A DNA stretch of 64,000 nt from Streptomyces sp. NBC_00271 (GCF_036178845.1 NZ_CP108070.1:8122001-8186000); one strand, 5' to 3'. Numbered from the stretch's first letter, positions 52,554-62,948 are shown. Translations and numbers: made by a program. Notes: generated by a model not told the origin, from the sequence alone.

Positions 52554-54248
52554 ATGGCCCAGGTCCAGCGCATGTCCCGTTTGATGGTCAAGACACTGCG
52601 TGACGACCCGGCGGACGCCGAGACGCTCAGCCACAAGCTGCTCGTCCGTGCCGGCTACGTGCGCCGCAACTCCGCCGGCATCTGGACCTGGCTGCCGCTC
52701 GGCAAGAAGGTCCTCGACAACATCTCCCGCGTCGTACGCGAGGAGATGGACGCCATCGGGGCGCAGGAGGTCCTCCTGCCGGCCCTGCTGCCCAAGGAGC
52801 CCTACGAGGCCTCGGCCCGCTGGGAGGAGTACGGCGACCTCCTCTTCCGCCTGAAGGACCGCAAGGGCGGCGAGTACCTGCTCGGCCCGACCCACGAGGA
52901 GATCTTCACGCTCGTCGTGAAGGACCAGGTCGCGTCCTACAAGGACCTGCCGGTCATGCTGTACCAGATCCAGACGAAGTACCGCGACGAGGCCCGCCCG
53001 CGCTCCGGAGTGCTGCGCGGCCGCGAGTTCCAGATGAAGGACTCGTACTCCTTCGACACGACGGACGAGGGCCTCGCGGAGTCGTACGCGCTGCACCGCG
53101 CCGCCTACCAGAAGATCTTCGCCCGCCTGGGCCTGGACTACCGCATCGTGTCGGCCGTCTCGGGTGCCATGGGCGGCTCGGCGTCGGAGGAGTTCCTCGC
53201 CCCCGCCGCGGCCGGTGAGGACACCTTCGTGGACTGCCCGTCCTGCGACTACGCGGCCAACACGGAGGCCGTCACCTTCGCCCTGAAGCCGGTGGACGGT
53301 TCCGGCGTCGGCCCGGTCGAGGAGCTGGACACCCCCGACACCCCCACCATCGAGACGCTCGCCGAGCACCTCGGCGTCCCCGCCTCCGCCACCCTCAAGA
53401 ACCTCCTGGTCAAGGTCGACGGCGAGATCGTCGCCGTAGGCGTCCCCGGCAACCGCGAGGTCGACCTCGGCAAGCTGGGCGAGCACCTCGCCCCCGCCGT
53501 CGTCGAACTCGTCACCGCCGAGGACTTCGAGGGCCGCGGCGACCTCGTCCGCGGCTACGTCGGCCCGCAGGGCCTGGAGAAGGTCCGCTACATCGCCGAC
53601 CCGCGGGTGGCCCCCGGCACCGCCTGGATCACCGGCGCCAACAAGGTCAACACGCACGCGAAGAACGTCGTCGCCGGCCGCGACTTCGAGGTCGACGACT
53701 ACCTGGACGTCGTCGTGGTGGAAGAGGGCGACCCGTGCCCCAAGTGCGGCACCGGCCTCAAGCTGGACCGCGCCATCGAGATCGGCCACATCTTCCAGCT
53801 CGGCCGCAAGTACGCCGACACCTTCCAGCTCGACGTCCTCGGCCAGCAGGGCAAGCCGGTCCGCGTGACCATGGGCTCGTACGGCATCGGTGTCTCCCGC
53901 GCGGTCGCGGCGCTCGCCGAGCAGTCGGCCGACGAGCAGGGGCTGTGCTGGCCCAAGGAGATCGCTCCCGCCGACGTCCACGTCGTCGCCGCCGGCAAGG
54001 CCCTGCAGACCGAGCTGGCCCTCGACGTGTCGGAGAAGCTCGGCGCGGCGGGCGTGCGCGTCCTCGTGGACGACCGCGCCGGGGTCTCCCCGGGCGTGAA
54101 GTTCACGGACGCCGAGCTCATCGGCGTACCGAAGATCCTGGTGGCCGGGCGTCGCTCGGCCGAGGGTGTCCTCGAGCTGAAGGACCGCCGTACCGGCGAG
54201 CGCGAGGAACTGACCGTCGACGAGGCGATCGCCCGCCTGGCGGAGTAG
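52554..54248 (+). CDS. proS: Prolyl-tRNA synthetase (bacterial type with editing domain)
   Basis: A 564-residue class II aminoacyl-tRNA synthetase. Motif 1 and 2 lie in [18 protein letters not shown] and [25 protein letters not shown], motif 3 in [19 protein letters not shown]. The editing (INS) domain between motifs 2 and 3 is present ([23 protein letters not shown]), so mis-acylated Ala-tRNA can be cleared. The C-terminal anticodon domain starts near [13 protein letters not shown]. The ATG at 52554 follows AGGAGTC. Confidence 0.95.
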   Translation: MAQVQRMSRLMVKTLRDDPADAETLSHKLLVRAGYVRRNSAGIWTWLPLGKKVLDNISRVVREEMDAIGAQEVLLPALLPKEPYEASARWEEYGDLLFRLKDRKGGEYLLGPTHEEIFTLVVKDQVASYKDLPVMLYQIQTKYRDEARPRSGVLRGREFQMKDSYSFDTTDEGLAESYALHRAAYQKIFARLGLDYRIVSAVSGAMGGSASEEFLAPAAAGEDTFVDCPSCDYAANTEAVTFALKPVDGSGVGPVEELDTPDTPTIETLAEHLGVPASATLKNLLVKVDGEIVAVGVPGNREVDLGKLGEHLAPAVVELVTAEDFEGRGDLVRGYVGPQGLEKVRYIADPRVAPGTAWITGANKVNTHAKNVVAGRDFEVDDYLDVVVVEEGDPCPKCGTGLKLDRAIEIGHIFQLGRKYADTFQLDVLGQQGKPVRVTMGSYGIGVSRAVAALAEQSADEQGLCWPKEIAPADVHVVAAGKALQTELALDVSEKLGAAGVRVLVDDRAGVSPGVKFTDAELIGVPKILVAGRRSAEGVLELKDRRTGEREELTVDEAIARLAE

Positions 54249-54323
54249 CCGCACGACAGCCGGGAGGCGCTCAAGAGGTTCACCTCCGGAGCATGGGCGC
54301 CTCACGGACTTCTCTCAGGCCCA

Positions 54324-54363
54324 CGGAGTTCATTGGGTACGCGCGGAGTTCATTGGGTACGCG
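54324..54363. repeat. 20-bp tandem repeat downstream of proS
   Basis: CGGAGTTCATTGGGTACGCG is present at 54324-54343 and again at 54344-54363, followed by CGGAG. Confidence 0.75.
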
Positions 54364-54501
54364 CGGAGATTCGCTGTTTCTCGGCGTCACGCCCTGTGGC
54401 TGATGCCGACACCGTATGTGAGTGCGAGCATCGAATGCGTGACCTTTCCGTGAGGCGTGCCGTTCATCAGATGACGGCATCGTGGGCGGAAGGGGGTACC
54501 G

Positions 54502-54690
54502 GTGAGCCGGAAACTGCCGCTCGGCGAGGGCGAGACTGCTCGCACTGCCTCTGCCCATGGTGTGCTGCGTGCGGGCGTGGAGGAGGAGACGGGCGAAGTC
54601 CTGTCCGCCGCTGTGCTGTCGGAGCGGGTGGTCTGGGCCGTGGACCTGGTGTCCGGCATGGCCGCCGACCTGCTGGGCACACACTGGAAC
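54502..54690 (+). pseudogene. Possible IS110-type transposase N-terminal fragment
   Basis: An open frame starts at a GTG behind GGAAGGGGG. Residues ~20-60 (HGVLRAGVEEETGEVLSAAV, then ERVVWAVDLVSGMAADLLG) resemble the N-terminal strand of IS110/DEDD transposases, which contain a (V/I)xWAVDLxxG stretch before the first catalytic Asp region. Coding character is lost after about 54690 and the frame then collides with the opposite gene ending at 54779. It is more likely a decayed remnant than a working gene; it may also be a spurious frame. Confidence 0.25.
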
Positions 54691-54778
54691 CCTGAAACGC
54701 GCCCGCAGAGCCGCCGCCGACTGCCCGGTGCTGGCCTTCAAACTCGCCACCGCACAGGGGAGTCAGGGGTCGGGGCGG

Positions 54779-55732
54779 TCAGAGCCAGCCCGCGAACTCC
54801 AGCAGCAGCTCCGCGTCCTGCGGACGCCCGACCCGCCCCGCCCGTACGCCGGACTCGACCGCCCGGAACAACGTCCAGCCCCGCAGCCGCTCCTGGTCCA
54901 CCTCCAGGGACTCGGCGAGCCGCTTCACCCGGCGCCGTGTGATCGACGACCCCGAAGGGGACGCGATCAGGTCCTCCACCCGGTCCCGGACCAGCCGGGC
55001 CAGGTCGAAGGCGCACTCGCCGACCACCGGGTCCGGGCCCACGGCCAGCCAGGGCATGCGCTCACCGGCGAGCACCTTGCTCTGCCGGAAGGTACCGTGC
55101 AGCAGCCGCTGCTCGGGCGGTCCGGCGAGGAGTTCCTCGCGGGCCGCCAGCGCCGCGTCGACCAGTGGCGCGACCTCGGAGTCGGCGCTCGCCGCCGCCC
55201 GCATCGCCTCGGCCTGCCGCCCGGTCCGCTCGGCGACGGTCTCGAAGACATGGGTGGCGGGCGGTTCGACCCACAGCCGCCGCAGCGTCCCGGCGGCCTC
55301 CAGCAGGGCCTTCGCCTCCGGCAGCGAACGCACGGACAGATCGGGACGCAAGCGCTCCAACAGCAGTACGCCGTGGGTGTCGCCCTGCGCGTCGGCGGGG
55401 TTGAGGAGCTGTACGGCGCCCCGTCCGTCCCAGTGGGTGAGCGCGGCCCGCTCGCTCTCCGGACGGGCCCGCGGCGGCGCCAGCTTCAGCACGGCGGGCG
55501 TCCCGTCGGCCTGCCGGACGAGCAGGACGAGGCTGCTGCGACCGCCGGGTGCCTGCACCCGTTCTACGGTCAACTCGCGTAGATCGACCGCCTGTTGCGC
55601 CAGCACGGGCAGCTCGTCCAGCCACTCGCCCGTCCCGTTGGACCCGCCGGAGCCATTGGACCCGCTCCGCTGCGTCTCGCCGAGTGCTCGTACCAGGCGC
55701 CGCGGCGGTTCGAAGGCCATGCGCGAGTCCAT
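54779..55732 (-). CDS. APH/hydroxyurea-phosphotransferase-fold protein with degenerate catalytic loop
   Basis: A 317-residue protein of the aminoglycoside-phosphotransferase (APH6/hur) kinase fold: VLLVRQADGTPAVLKLAPPR supplies the ATP-site Lys, GVLLLERLRPD the hinge, and WLAVGPDPVVGECAFDLARLVRDR the second metal motif. The catalytic loop, however, reads LLHGTFRQSKVL where active members have HGDLHxxNVL, so both the catalytic Asp and the metal Asn are replaced. It may be a pseudokinase or act on a different chemistry. The ATG at 55732 has GGAAAGGAA upstream; MAFEPP at 55720 is an alternative. Confidence 0.75.
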   Translation of the reverse strand: MDSRMAFEPPRRLVRALGETQRSGSNGSGGSNGTGEWLDELPVLAQQAVDLRELTVERVQAPGGRSSLVLLVRQADGTPAVLKLAPPRARPESERAALTHWDGRGAVQLLNPADAQGDTHGVLLLERLRPDLSVRSLPEAKALLEAAGTLRRLWVEPPATHVFETVAERTGRQAEAMRAAASADSEVAPLVDAALAAREELLAGPPEQRLLHGTFRQSKVLAGERMPWLAVGPDPVVGECAFDLARLVRDRVEDLIASPSGSSITRRRVKRLAESLEVDQERLRGWTLFRAVESGVRAGRVGRPQDAELLLEFAGWL

Positions 55733-55810
55733 TGCGCGAAGTGTTCCTTTCCAGCTGGTCCAGGTCGTCCAAGTCGTCCGGGTCGTCTCGTCCGGGTCGT
55801 CAGGGGCGCG

Positions 55811-56308
55811 TCACGAGGGCGACGGCGTCGCCGCGGCAGGGGTGGCCGAGGGGGCCTCCCGCTCGGCGAGACCAGGGAAGGCTACGCTCTCGCCGCGCCA
55901 GCGCACCGCCCGCACCGCCGCCTCCCGCAGCGCCTCGGCGGCCGAGCGCCGCCGATCCCCCGAGGAGGCGCGTACGAGGTCGGAGTACACCCCGGCCACG
56001 CGTTCCTCCAGGTCGGCAGCGAGCTGGACGGCCGCGGCGGAGTCCTTCACGGCGAACGGCAGCGCGTACGCCGCCGCGGAGACCTCCGGCCTGCCGCCCA
56101 GATCCCGTACGGCGCGGGCGAGTTCGTCGCGCCGCGCCCGATGGGCGTCGTACGCCGCCCGGGCCTCGCCCCGGCGTGCCTCGTCGATCCTGCCGCCGAC
56201 GACTCCGTACCCGTAGACGGCGGCGTGCTCGGCGGCGAGCGCGGCCTGCAACGCGCCGAGCTCGGCCGACTCGGCGTCCTTGGTTCTCGTGTCCTTGGTC
56301 GTGCTCAC
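55811..56308 (-). CDS. DUF4439 ferritin-like protein
   Basis: A 165-residue protein that folds as a four-helix bundle: ELGALQAALAAEHAAVYGYG (with Glu and His typical of ferritin-like metal sites), RRDELARAVRDLGGRPEVSAAAY and DLEERVAGVYSDLVRAS. It belongs to the DUF4439 group in actinobacteria, of unknown role. The GTG start overlaps the stop of the lipoprotein gene (GTGA), so the two are translated together. Confidence 0.8.
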   Translation of the reverse strand: MSTTKDTRTKDAESAELGALQAALAAEHAAVYGYGVVGGRIDEARRGEARAAYDAHRARRDELARAVRDLGGRPEVSAAAYALPFAVKDSAAAVQLAADLEERVAGVYSDLVRASSGDRRRSAAEALREAAVRAVRWRGESVAFPGLAEREAPSATPAAATPSPS

Positions 56309-56859
56309 TTGGCACCCTCCGTCAGCAGGAACGCGTGCGCGGCTCCGGCCGCGGCCACCGAGGCGAGCAGCCTGGCCAACTCGCCCGGAACCGTCAGCAG
56401 GGCCTTCGTCCGCTGGTCGGCCAAGGTGCGCTCGGCGGCCGCGAGGTCGGCGAGGGCGTCCTTCTCCTGGGCGGGCACGGTGGGGGAGGAGCTGGGCTGC
56501 GCCGAGGCGGAAGCCGAGGGCGAGCCGGAGGCGGAGGGCGAGCCGGAGGGCCGGCTGCCGGCGGTTCCACTGCCCCCGAACGCCTGCGCGTGCCGTACGA
56601 CCTCCGCCCGCAGTGGCTTCAGCCGGGCCGCCAGCGGGGGATGGGCGGTGATCACGGCGGCGTAGCGTGCCGCGAGCGACTCGCTGTCGCGGGCCGCACG
56701 TGCGCGTGCGCGGTCCGCGGCCGAGGGGCTGTGGACCGCGGTTTCGGTGGACGGCTCGGGGGCGGAACAGCCCACGAGCACGAAGGCGCCCGCGGCGGAG
56801 GCGAGCAGGCTCCTTCGGCGCGGCCCCGAGGGGGTGCGCGGCGGCAGGGTGAACGGCAC
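56305..56859 (-). CDS. Putative lipoprotein
   Basis: A 184-residue protein with a signal of twin-arginine appearance (GPRRRSLLASAAGAFVLVGC) and a lipobox ending at Cys31. The mature part is helical with an Ala/Ser/Pro linker (SGSPSASGSPSASASAQPSS), then helices ALADLAAAERTLADQRTKALL. It is the likely membrane partner of the ferritin-like protein encoded immediately downstream with overlapping stop and start. Function unknown. Confidence 0.8.
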   Translation of the reverse strand: MPFTLPPRTPSGPRRRSLLASAAGAFVLVGCSAPEPSTETAVHSPSAADRARARAARDSESLAARYAAVITAHPPLAARLKPLRAEVVRHAQAFGGSGTAGSRPSGSPSASGSPSASASAQPSSSPTVPAQEKDALADLAAAERTLADQRTKALLTVPGELARLLASVAAAGAAHAFLLTEGAK

Positions 56860-57121
56860 GGCAGACGTCCTCGGAAGGCTCGTACGAAAGGGAGGGCGGC
56901 ACGCCCGTGATCACGGTACCCGTGCCCCACGCGATCGACCCCCATGGGCTCGCCACCGCCGCTCGGCCCCGGACTCGTCGGGTGCGCGGTTGCCCACGCC
57001 CCTTGGGGGAGCCCCGTCGGCGGCGGGGGACGGTGGACGGCAACACCCTCCGCGACCGGATACCCTTTGACCAGACACACGACCAACCCACAACAGCACA
57101 CGCGGCCGAGGAGTCACCCGG

Positions 57122-57628
57122 ATGAGCACCACCCAGAGCGAGAGGCTGCGAGTACTGCTGGAACCGCTCGTCAGCTCTCAGGGACTCGACCTCGAAGAGG
57201 TCGAAGTGGACTCGGTCGGACGCAAGCGTGTGCTGCGTGTAGTCGTCGATTCGGACGAAGGCGCCGACCTGGACGCGATCGCCGATGTGAGCCGCGCGCT
57301 CTCGGCGAAGCTCGACGAGACGGACGCGATGGGCGAGGGCGAGTACACCCTCGAGGTCGGAACCCCCGGTGCCGAGCGCGAGCTCAAGGAGCACCGTCAC
57401 TACGTACGCGCCACGGACCGCCTGGTGAAGTTCCAACTGGGAGACGGCGGCGAGTTGGTCGCGAGAATCCTCGACGTGGACGAAGAGGGAGTCGATGTCG
57501 AGGTGCCGGGCGTGAAGGGGCGCAAGCCCACCGCCAAGCGGCTCGTCTTCCAGGACATCGCCAAGGCCCGCGTCCAGGTCGAGTTCAACCGTAAGAACAA
57601 GAACGAAGAGAACGCAGAGGAGGCGTAG
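57122..57628 (+). CDS. rimP: Ribosome maturation factor
   Basis: A 168-residue RimP, needed for late assembly of the 30S subunit. The N-terminal domain has [31 protein letters not shown] and the C-terminal Sm-like domain [21 protein letters not shown] Lys/Glu-rich tail ([13 protein letters not shown]) follows. It starts the rimP-nusA-ylxR-infB cluster; two bases separate it from nusA. Confidence 0.93.
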   Translation: MSTTQSERLRVLLEPLVSSQGLDLEEVEVDSVGRKRVLRVVVDSDEGADLDAIADVSRALSAKLDETDAMGEGEYTLEVGTPGAERELKEHRHYVRATDRLVKFQLGDGGELVARILDVDEEGVDVEVPGVKGRKPTAKRLVFQDIAKARVQVEFNRKNKNEENAEEA

Positions 57629-57630
57629 CC

Positions 57631-58653
57631 GTGGACATCGACATGAGTGCCCTGCGGGGCTTGGTACGGGAGAAGGAGATCTCCTTCGACCTGCTGGTCG
57701 AGGCGATCGAGTCGGCCCTCCTCATCGCCTACCACCGCACCGAGGGAAGCCGCCGCCACGCGCGCGTCAAGCTCGACCGGGAGACCGGCCATGTGACCGT
57801 GTGGGCGAAGGAGGACCCCGAGGACCTGGAGGAGGGGCAGGAGGCACGCGAGTTCGACGACACCCCGTCGGGGTTCGGCCGGATCGCCGCGACCACCGCC
57901 AAGCAGGTCATCCTGCAGCGCCTGCGGGACGCCGAGGACGACGCGACGCTCGGTGAGTACGCCGGGCGTGAGGGCGACATCGTCACGGGTGTCGTGCAGC
58001 AGGGGCGCGACCCCAAGAACGTGCTCGTCGACATCGGCAAGCTGGAGGCCATCCTGCCGGTGCAGGAGCAGGTCCCAGGAGAGACGTATCAGCACGGGCT
58101 GCGGCTGCGCTCGTACGTCGTTCGGGTGGCGAAGGGCGTACGCGGTCCGTCCGTCACCCTGTCGCGCACGCACCCCAATCTGGTGAAGAAGCTCTTCGCG
58201 CTGGAGGTTCCGGAGATCGCCGACGGATCCGTCGAGATCTCCGCGATCGCACGCGAGGCCGGTCACCGTACGAAGATCGCCGTCCGGTCCACCCGTTCGG
58301 GTCTGAACGCCAAGGGCGCCTGCATCGGCCCCATGGGCGGCCGGGTGCGCAACGTGATGGCCGAGCTGAACGGCGAGAAGATCGACATCGTCGACTGGTC
58401 GGACGACCCGGCCGAGATGGTGGCGAACGCGCTCTCCCCGGCCCGCGTCTCCAAGGTCGAGGTCGTGGACCTCGCGGCCCGCTCCGCGCGCGTGACCGTC
58501 CCGGACTACCAGCTGTCGCTGGCGATCGGCAAGGAGGGCCAGAACGCCCGCCTCGCGGCCCGCCTCACCGGCTGGCGCATCGACATCCGTCCGGACACCG
58601 AGCAGCCGTCCGACGAGACCGCTCGGCGCGGCGCGGACCAGCACCGGGAATAG
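57631..58653 (+). CDS. nusA: Transcription termination/antitermination factor
   Basis: A 340-residue NusA in the short actinobacterial form: N-terminal RNA polymerase-binding domain, S1 domain ([33 protein letters not shown]) and two KH domains ([21 protein letters not shown] and [20 protein letters not shown]), without the C-terminal acidic repeats of proteobacteria. The start is GTG, five bases after AGGAGG-like AGAGGAGGCGTAGCC. It modulates pausing and termination. Confidence 0.95.
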   Translation: MDIDMSALRGLVREKEISFDLLVEAIESALLIAYHRTEGSRRHARVKLDRETGHVTVWAKEDPEDLEEGQEAREFDDTPSGFGRIAATTAKQVILQRLRDAEDDATLGEYAGREGDIVTGVVQQGRDPKNVLVDIGKLEAILPVQEQVPGETYQHGLRLRSYVVRVAKGVRGPSVTLSRTHPNLVKKLFALEVPEIADGSVEISAIAREAGHRTKIAVRSTRSGLNAKGACIGPMGGRVRNVMAELNGEKIDIVDWSDDPAEMVANALSPARVSKVEVVDLAARSARVTVPDYQLSLAIGKEGQNARLAARLTGWRIDIRPDTEQPSDETARRGADQHRE

Positions 58654-58743
58654 TTCTGAGCCGCAGGTGGCTTAGATCACGACAACAACCGTTCGATTCT
58701 TGCCCCAAAGGGGTGAGGTCGGTGCGGGGAGGTAGACTTAAGA

Positions 58744-59022
58744 GTGTCTGGCCGGACGCGAGCCCGCGCATGCCCTGAACGCACCTGTGTGGGGTGCCGG
58801 GAGCGAGCGGCCAAGACTGATCTGCTGCGGATCGTGGCGGTCGAGGGTGAATGCGTCCCCGATCATCGCGGTACGCTGCCCGGCCGGGGCGCTTATGTGC
58901 ACCCCGCCCTGGTCTGTTTCGACCTGGCGGTACGCCGCCGGGCGTTCCCAAGGGCGCTGCGTGCCCCGGGATCGCTCGACACAGCGGCGTTGCGCCTCTA
59001 CGTCGAGCAGGCAACACCGTAA
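58744..59022 (+). CDS. ylxR: YlxR-family RNA-binding protein
   Basis: A 92-residue protein with the YlxR/DUF448 motifs RTCVGCRERAAKTDLLRIV and GRGAYVHP. It lies between nusA and infB as in most Gram-positive bacteria, and is thought to bind RNA. Start GTG at 58744 behind GGGAGGTAGAC. Confidence 0.9.
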   Translation: MSGRTRARACPERTCVGCRERAAKTDLLRIVAVEGECVPDHRGTLPGRGAYVHPALVCFDLAVRRRAFPRALRAPGSLDTAALRLYVEQATP

Positions 59023-59169
59023 GGAGCGTCGTACGGAACCCCCGTGCGGCCCTGGTACCCCGCGAGTTGGAAGTAGGTCGAGATTGCGATGAGCACTCGA
59101 TGAGCACGCGATGAGTACGCCCATGAAGTAGCGACGGTCCGGACGCAACCCGGACCTAAAAGGAGCGAA

Positions 59170-62100
59170 GTGGCTAAGGTCCGGGTATACGAACTCGCCA
59201 AGGAGTTCGGGGTTGAGAGCAAGGTCGTCATGGCCAAGCTCCAGGAGCTCGGTGAATTCGTCCGTTCGGCGTCCTCGACGATCGAGGCGCCCGTTGTACG
59301 CAAACTGACTGACGCCCTGCAGCAGGGCAGCGGTGGCGGCAAGCCCGCCTCCGCACGTAAGGCTGCCCCGGCGAAGCCGGGTGCCCCCTCTCCGGCGCAG
59401 GCTGCCCGTCCGGCCGCCCCGCGCCCGCCGGCCCCGAAGCCGGCCGTGGCCGAGCGCCCCGCCGCTGCGCCGGTCACTCCGGCCGCGCCGGTCACCCCGG
59501 CTGCTTCGGGTCCGCGCCCGACTCCGGGTCCCAAGCCCGCCCCGAAGCCCGCTCCGGCGGCTCCGGCTCCGGTCGCGGCCGAGTTCACCGCGCCCCCGTC
59601 GGCTCCCGCGGCTCCCGCCGCAGGTCCCCGTCCGGGCGCTCCGCGTCCCAGTGGCCAGGCTCCGCGTCCCGGCGGTGCCCGTCCGGCCGGTGGTCCCGGC
59701 CAGGGTGGTCAGGGTCGCGGCGACCGTCCCGAGCGCGGCGACCGTCAGGGCGCCCCGCGTCCCGGCGGCCAGGCCCCGCGTCCCGGCGCTCGTCCGGCCG
59801 GCCCGCGTCCGGGTAACAACCCGTTCACCTCTGGTGGCTCCACCGGCATGGCGCGCCCGCAGGCGCCCCGTCCGGGCGGTGCCCCGCGTCCCGGCGGCGA
59901 CCGTCCCGGCGGCGCTCCGCGTCCGCAGGGCGCGGGTCAGGACCGTGGTCCCCGTCCCCAGGGCGGTCCCGGCGGCGCTCCGCGTCCGCAGGGTGGTCCG
60001 GGCGGTGCCCGTCCGACTCCGGGCGGCATGCCTCGTCCGCAGGGCGGCGCTCCGCGTCCCGGCGGTGGCCCCGCCGGTAACCGTCCCAACCCCGGCATGA
60101 TGCCGCAGCGTCCCGCTGCGGGCAGTCCTCGTCCCGGCGGTGGCCCCGGTGGCCGCGGTCCCGGTGGCGGCGGCGGTCGTCCCGGTGGTCCCGGTGGCGG
60201 CGGCGGTCGTCCGGGTGGCGGCGGCTTCGCCGGTCGTCCCGGTGGCGGCGGTGGCGGTTTCGCCGGTCGTCCGGCCGGTCCCGGCGGTGGCGGCGGCGGT
60301 TTCGCCGGTCGTCCCGGTGGTCCCGGTGGTGGCGGCGGTGGCCGTCCCGGCTTCGGCGGTCGTCCGGGTGGTCCCGGTGGCCGTGGTGGCACGCAGGGTG
60401 CGTTCGGCCGTCCCGGCGGTCCGGCGCGTCGTGGTCGCAAGTCGAAGCGGCAGAGGCGCCAGGAGTACGAGGCCATGCAGGCCCCGTCGGTCGGCGGCGT
60501 GATGCTGCCTCGCGGCAACGGACAGTCCGTCCGCCTGTCGCGCGGTGCGTCCCTCACCGACTTCGCGGAGAAGATCGGCGCCAACCCGGCGTCGCTCGTC
60601 GGCGTGATGATGAACCTCGGCGAGATGGTCACTGCCACGCAGTCCGTCTCCGACGAGACGCTGAAGCTCCTCGCGGACGAGATGAACTTCGTCCTCGAGA
60701 TCGTCAGCCCCGAGGAGGAGGACCGCGAGCTGCTCGAGTCCTTCGACATCGAGTTCGGCGAGGACGAGGGTGGCGAGGAGTTCCTCGTCGCGCGTCCGCC
60801 GGTCGTGACCGTCATGGGTCACGTCGACCACGGTAAGACCCGCCTTCTCGACACCATCCGCAAGACGAACGTCGTCGCGGGCGAGGCCGGCGGTATCACC
60901 CAGCACATCGGTGCGTACCAGGTCACGACCGAGGTCAACGAAGAAGAGCGTCGCATCACCTTCATCGACACCCCGGGTCACGAGGCGTTCACCGCCATGC
61001 GTGCCCGTGGTGCGAAGTCGACCGACATCGCGATCCTCGTGGTGGCGGCCAACGACGGTGTGATGCCCCAGACGATCGAGGCGCTGAACCACGCCAAGGC
61101 GGCCGACGTGCCGATCGTGGTCGCGGTCAACAAGATCGACGTCGAGGGCGCGGACCCGGTCAAGGTGCGCGGTCAGCTCACCGAGTTCGGTCTGGTGGCC
61201 GAGGAGTACGGCGGCGACACGATGTTCGTCGACATCTCCGCCAAGCAGGGTCTGAACATCGACCAGCTGCTGGAGGCCGTGGTCCTGACCGCGGACGCCT
61301 CGCTCGACCTGCGGGCCAACCCGGAGCAGGACGCGCAGGGCATCGCGATCGAGTCCCACCTCGACCGCGGCCGTGGTGCCGTCTCGACGGTCCTGGTCCA
61401 GCGCGGCACGCTGCGCATCGGCGACACGATGGTGGTCGGCGACGCGTACGGCCGTGTCCGGGCGATGCTCGACGACAACGGCAACAACGTCGAGGAAGCG
61501 GGTCCGTCGACCCCCGTCCTGGTCCTGGGTCTCACCAACGTCCCGGGCGCCGGCGACAACTTCCTGGTTGTCGACGAGGACCGCACGGCGCGTCAGATCG
61601 CCGAGAAGCGCGCGGCGCGTGAGCGCAACGCCAACTTCGCCCGCCGGGGTGTCCGGTTCTCCCTGGAGAACCTGGACGAGGCCCTCAAGGCCGGTCTGGT
61701 GCAGGAACTCAACCTCATCATCAAGGGCGACGCGTCCGGTTCGGTGGAGGCTCTCGAGTCCTCGCTGCTCCAGCTCGACGTCGGCGACGAGGTCGACATC
61801 CGTGTCCTGCACCGCGGTGTGGGTGCGGTCACCGAGTCGGACATCAACCTGGCGACCGGCTCCGACGCCATCGTCATCGGCTTCAACGTCCGCGCTGCGG
61901 GCCGCGCGGCGCAGATGGCGGAGCGCGAGGGCGTCGACGTCCGGTACTACTCGGTGATCTACCAGGCCATCGAGGAGATCGAGGCGGCCCTCAAGGGCAT
62001 GCTCAAGCCGGAGTACGAGGAGGTCGAGCTCGGCACGGCGGAGATCCGCGAGGTCTTCAAGTCGTCCAAGCTGGGCAACATCGCCGGTGTCCTGGTCCGC

Positions 62101-62316
62101 TCGGGCGAGGTCAAGCGCAACACCAAGGCGCGCCTCGTCCGCGACGGCAAGGTCATCGCGGAGAACCTCAACATCTCCGGGCTGCGTCGCTTCAAGGACG
62201 ACGTCACCGAGATCCGCGAAGGCTTCGAGGGTGGTATCAACCTCGGAAACTTCAACGACATCAAGGTCGACGACGTCATCGCGACGTACGAGATGCGCGA
62301 GAAGCCGCGGGCGTAA
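59170..62316 (+). CDS. infB: Translation initiation factor IF-2
   Basis: A 1048-residue GTPase that delivers initiator tRNA to the 30S subunit. After an N-terminal IF2_N domain ([22 protein letters not shown]) there is a ~370-residue low-complexity region of Pro/Ala then Gly/Arg/Pro with FAGRPGG repeats, much longer than in other phyla. The G domain has GHVDHGKT (Lys556), DTPGHEAF and NKID; domains II to IV follow. The start is GTG with AAAAGGAGC upstream. A terminator hairpin follows at once. Confidence 0.96.
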   Translation: MAKVRVYELAKEFGVESKVVMAKLQELGEFVRSASSTIEAPVVRKLTDALQQGSGGGKPASARKAAPAKPGAPSPAQAARPAAPRPPAPKPAVAERPAAAPVTPAAPVTPAASGPRPTPGPKPAPKPAPAAPAPVAAEFTAPPSAPAAPAAGPRPGAPRPSGQAPRPGGARPAGGPGQGGQGRGDRPERGDRQGAPRPGGQAPRPGARPAGPRPGNNPFTSGGSTGMARPQAPRPGGAPRPGGDRPGGAPRPQGAGQDRGPRPQGGPGGAPRPQGGPGGARPTPGGMPRPQGGAPRPGGGPAGNRPNPGMMPQRPAAGSPRPGGGPGGRGPGGGGGRPGGPGGGGGRPGGGGFAGRPGGGGGGFAGRPAGPGGGGGGFAGRPGGPGGGGGGRPGFGGRPGGPGGRGGTQGAFGRPGGPARRGRKSKRQRRQEYEAMQAPSVGGVMLPRGNGQSVRLSRGASLTDFAEKIGANPASLVGVMMNLGEMVTATQSVSDETLKLLADEMNFVLEIVSPEEEDRELLESFDIEFGEDEGGEEFLVARPPVVTVMGHVDHGKTRLLDTIRKTNVVAGEAGGITQHIGAYQVTTEVNEEERRITFIDTPGHEAFTAMRARGAKSTDIAILVVAANDGVMPQTIEALNHAKAADVPIVVAVNKIDVEGADPVKVRGQLTEFGLVAEEYGGDTMFVDISAKQGLNIDQLLEAVVLTADASLDLRANPEQDAQGIAIESHLDRGRGAVSTVLVQRGTLRIGDTMVVGDAYGRVRAMLDDNGNNVEEAGPSTPVLVLGLTNVPGAGDNFLVVDEDRTARQIAEKRAARERNANFARRGVRFSLENLDEALKAGLVQELNLIIKGDASGSVEALESSLLQLDVGDEVDIRVLHRGVGAVTESDINLATGSDAIVIGFNVRAAGRAAQMAEREGVDVRYYSVIYQAIEEIEAALKGMLKPEYEEVELGTAEIREVFKSSKLGNIAGVLVRSGEVKRNTKARLVRDGKVIAENLNISGLRRFKDDVTEIREGFEGGINLGNFNDIKVDDVIATYEMREKPRA

Positions 62317-62328
62317 CGCAGTGGCTTG

Positions 62329-62364
62329 AGCTGGCCGACGGTGATTACTCATCGTCGGCCAGCT
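62329..62364 (+). terminator. Terminator hairpin after infB
   Basis: AGCTGGCCGACG (62329-62340) pairs exactly with CGTCGGCCAGCT (62353-62364) across a 12-nt loop, 12 bp after the infB stop. Confidence 0.85.
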
Positions 62365-62378
62365 TGCCGTTTAGGAGA

Positions 62379-62428
62379 TCGCGCAGTTCCCCGCGCCCCT
62401 TTTTTTTGGGGCGCGGGGAACTGCGCGA
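62379..62428. repeat. Dispersed hairpin repeat with T8 loop
   Basis: A perfect 21-bp inverted repeat (arms 62379-62399 and 62408-62428, containing GCGCAGTTCCCCGCGCCCC) encloses a run of eight T. The arms match those at 20.8 kb and in the 90-bp units at 50.5 kb. The rest of the 305-bp gap between infB and the next gene (GGGGCGGAGCCCC-like sequence to 62490) holds no gene. Confidence 0.88.
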
Positions 62429-62621
62429 CAAGCCCCCACCGGTCCGCGGCCAAAAGGACAACCCGCGGGGTCTGGGGCGGAGCCCCAGAGGGACGGGACG
62501 GGTAGGGGCGGGGGCGAAAAACCCCGTCGAGCACCCCACCCGTTCGTTGTACCGTTCTGATGTCCCTGCCAAGCGCATTGGCAGGCCATCTATCCCGTAC
62601 CGGCGGGACATCCGGTTACAC

Positions 62622-62915
62622 ATGTATGTGGGGACGCTGTCCTTCGATCTGCTCCTCGGCGATGTGCACTCGCTCAAGGAGAAACGCTCTCTCGTCCGGC
62701 CGATCGTCGCTGAACTCCAGCGGAAGTACGCGGTGAGCGTGGCGGAGACGGGCAACCAGGACCTTCATCGCAGGGCCGAGATCGGCCTGGCGATGGTCTC
62801 CGGAGACACCGAGCACCTCACCGACGTACTGGACCGGTGCGAGCGGCTCGTCGCGGCGCGACCGGAGGTGGAGCTGCTGTCGGTACGGCGCAGACTTCAC
62901 ACAGACGAAGACTGA
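62622..62915 (+). CDS. DUF503 family protein
   Basis: A 97-residue protein: MYVGTLSFDLLLGDVHSLKE, then KRSLVRPIVAELQRKYAVSVAETG and DLHRRAEIGLAMVSGD are the conserved DUF503 (YlxP-like) blocks. The family sits between infB and rbfA in many Gram-positive bacteria; a role in ribosome assembly is suspected from context. The in-frame extension to 62364 lies in the hairpin repeat and was rejected. Confidence 0.9.
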   Translation: MYVGTLSFDLLLGDVHSLKEKRSLVRPIVAELQRKYAVSVAETGNQDLHRRAEIGLAMVSGDTEHLTDVLDRCERLVAARPEVELLSVRRRLHTDED

Positions 62916-62948
62916 CGGAACAAGCAAGGCGAAGAAGGAGACGGACCA

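Noticed and set aside
58738..62352. 1204-codon frame antisense to infB
   Set aside because: High-GC third-position bias yields long antisense frames; its translation is low-complexity and infB is certain on the other strand.
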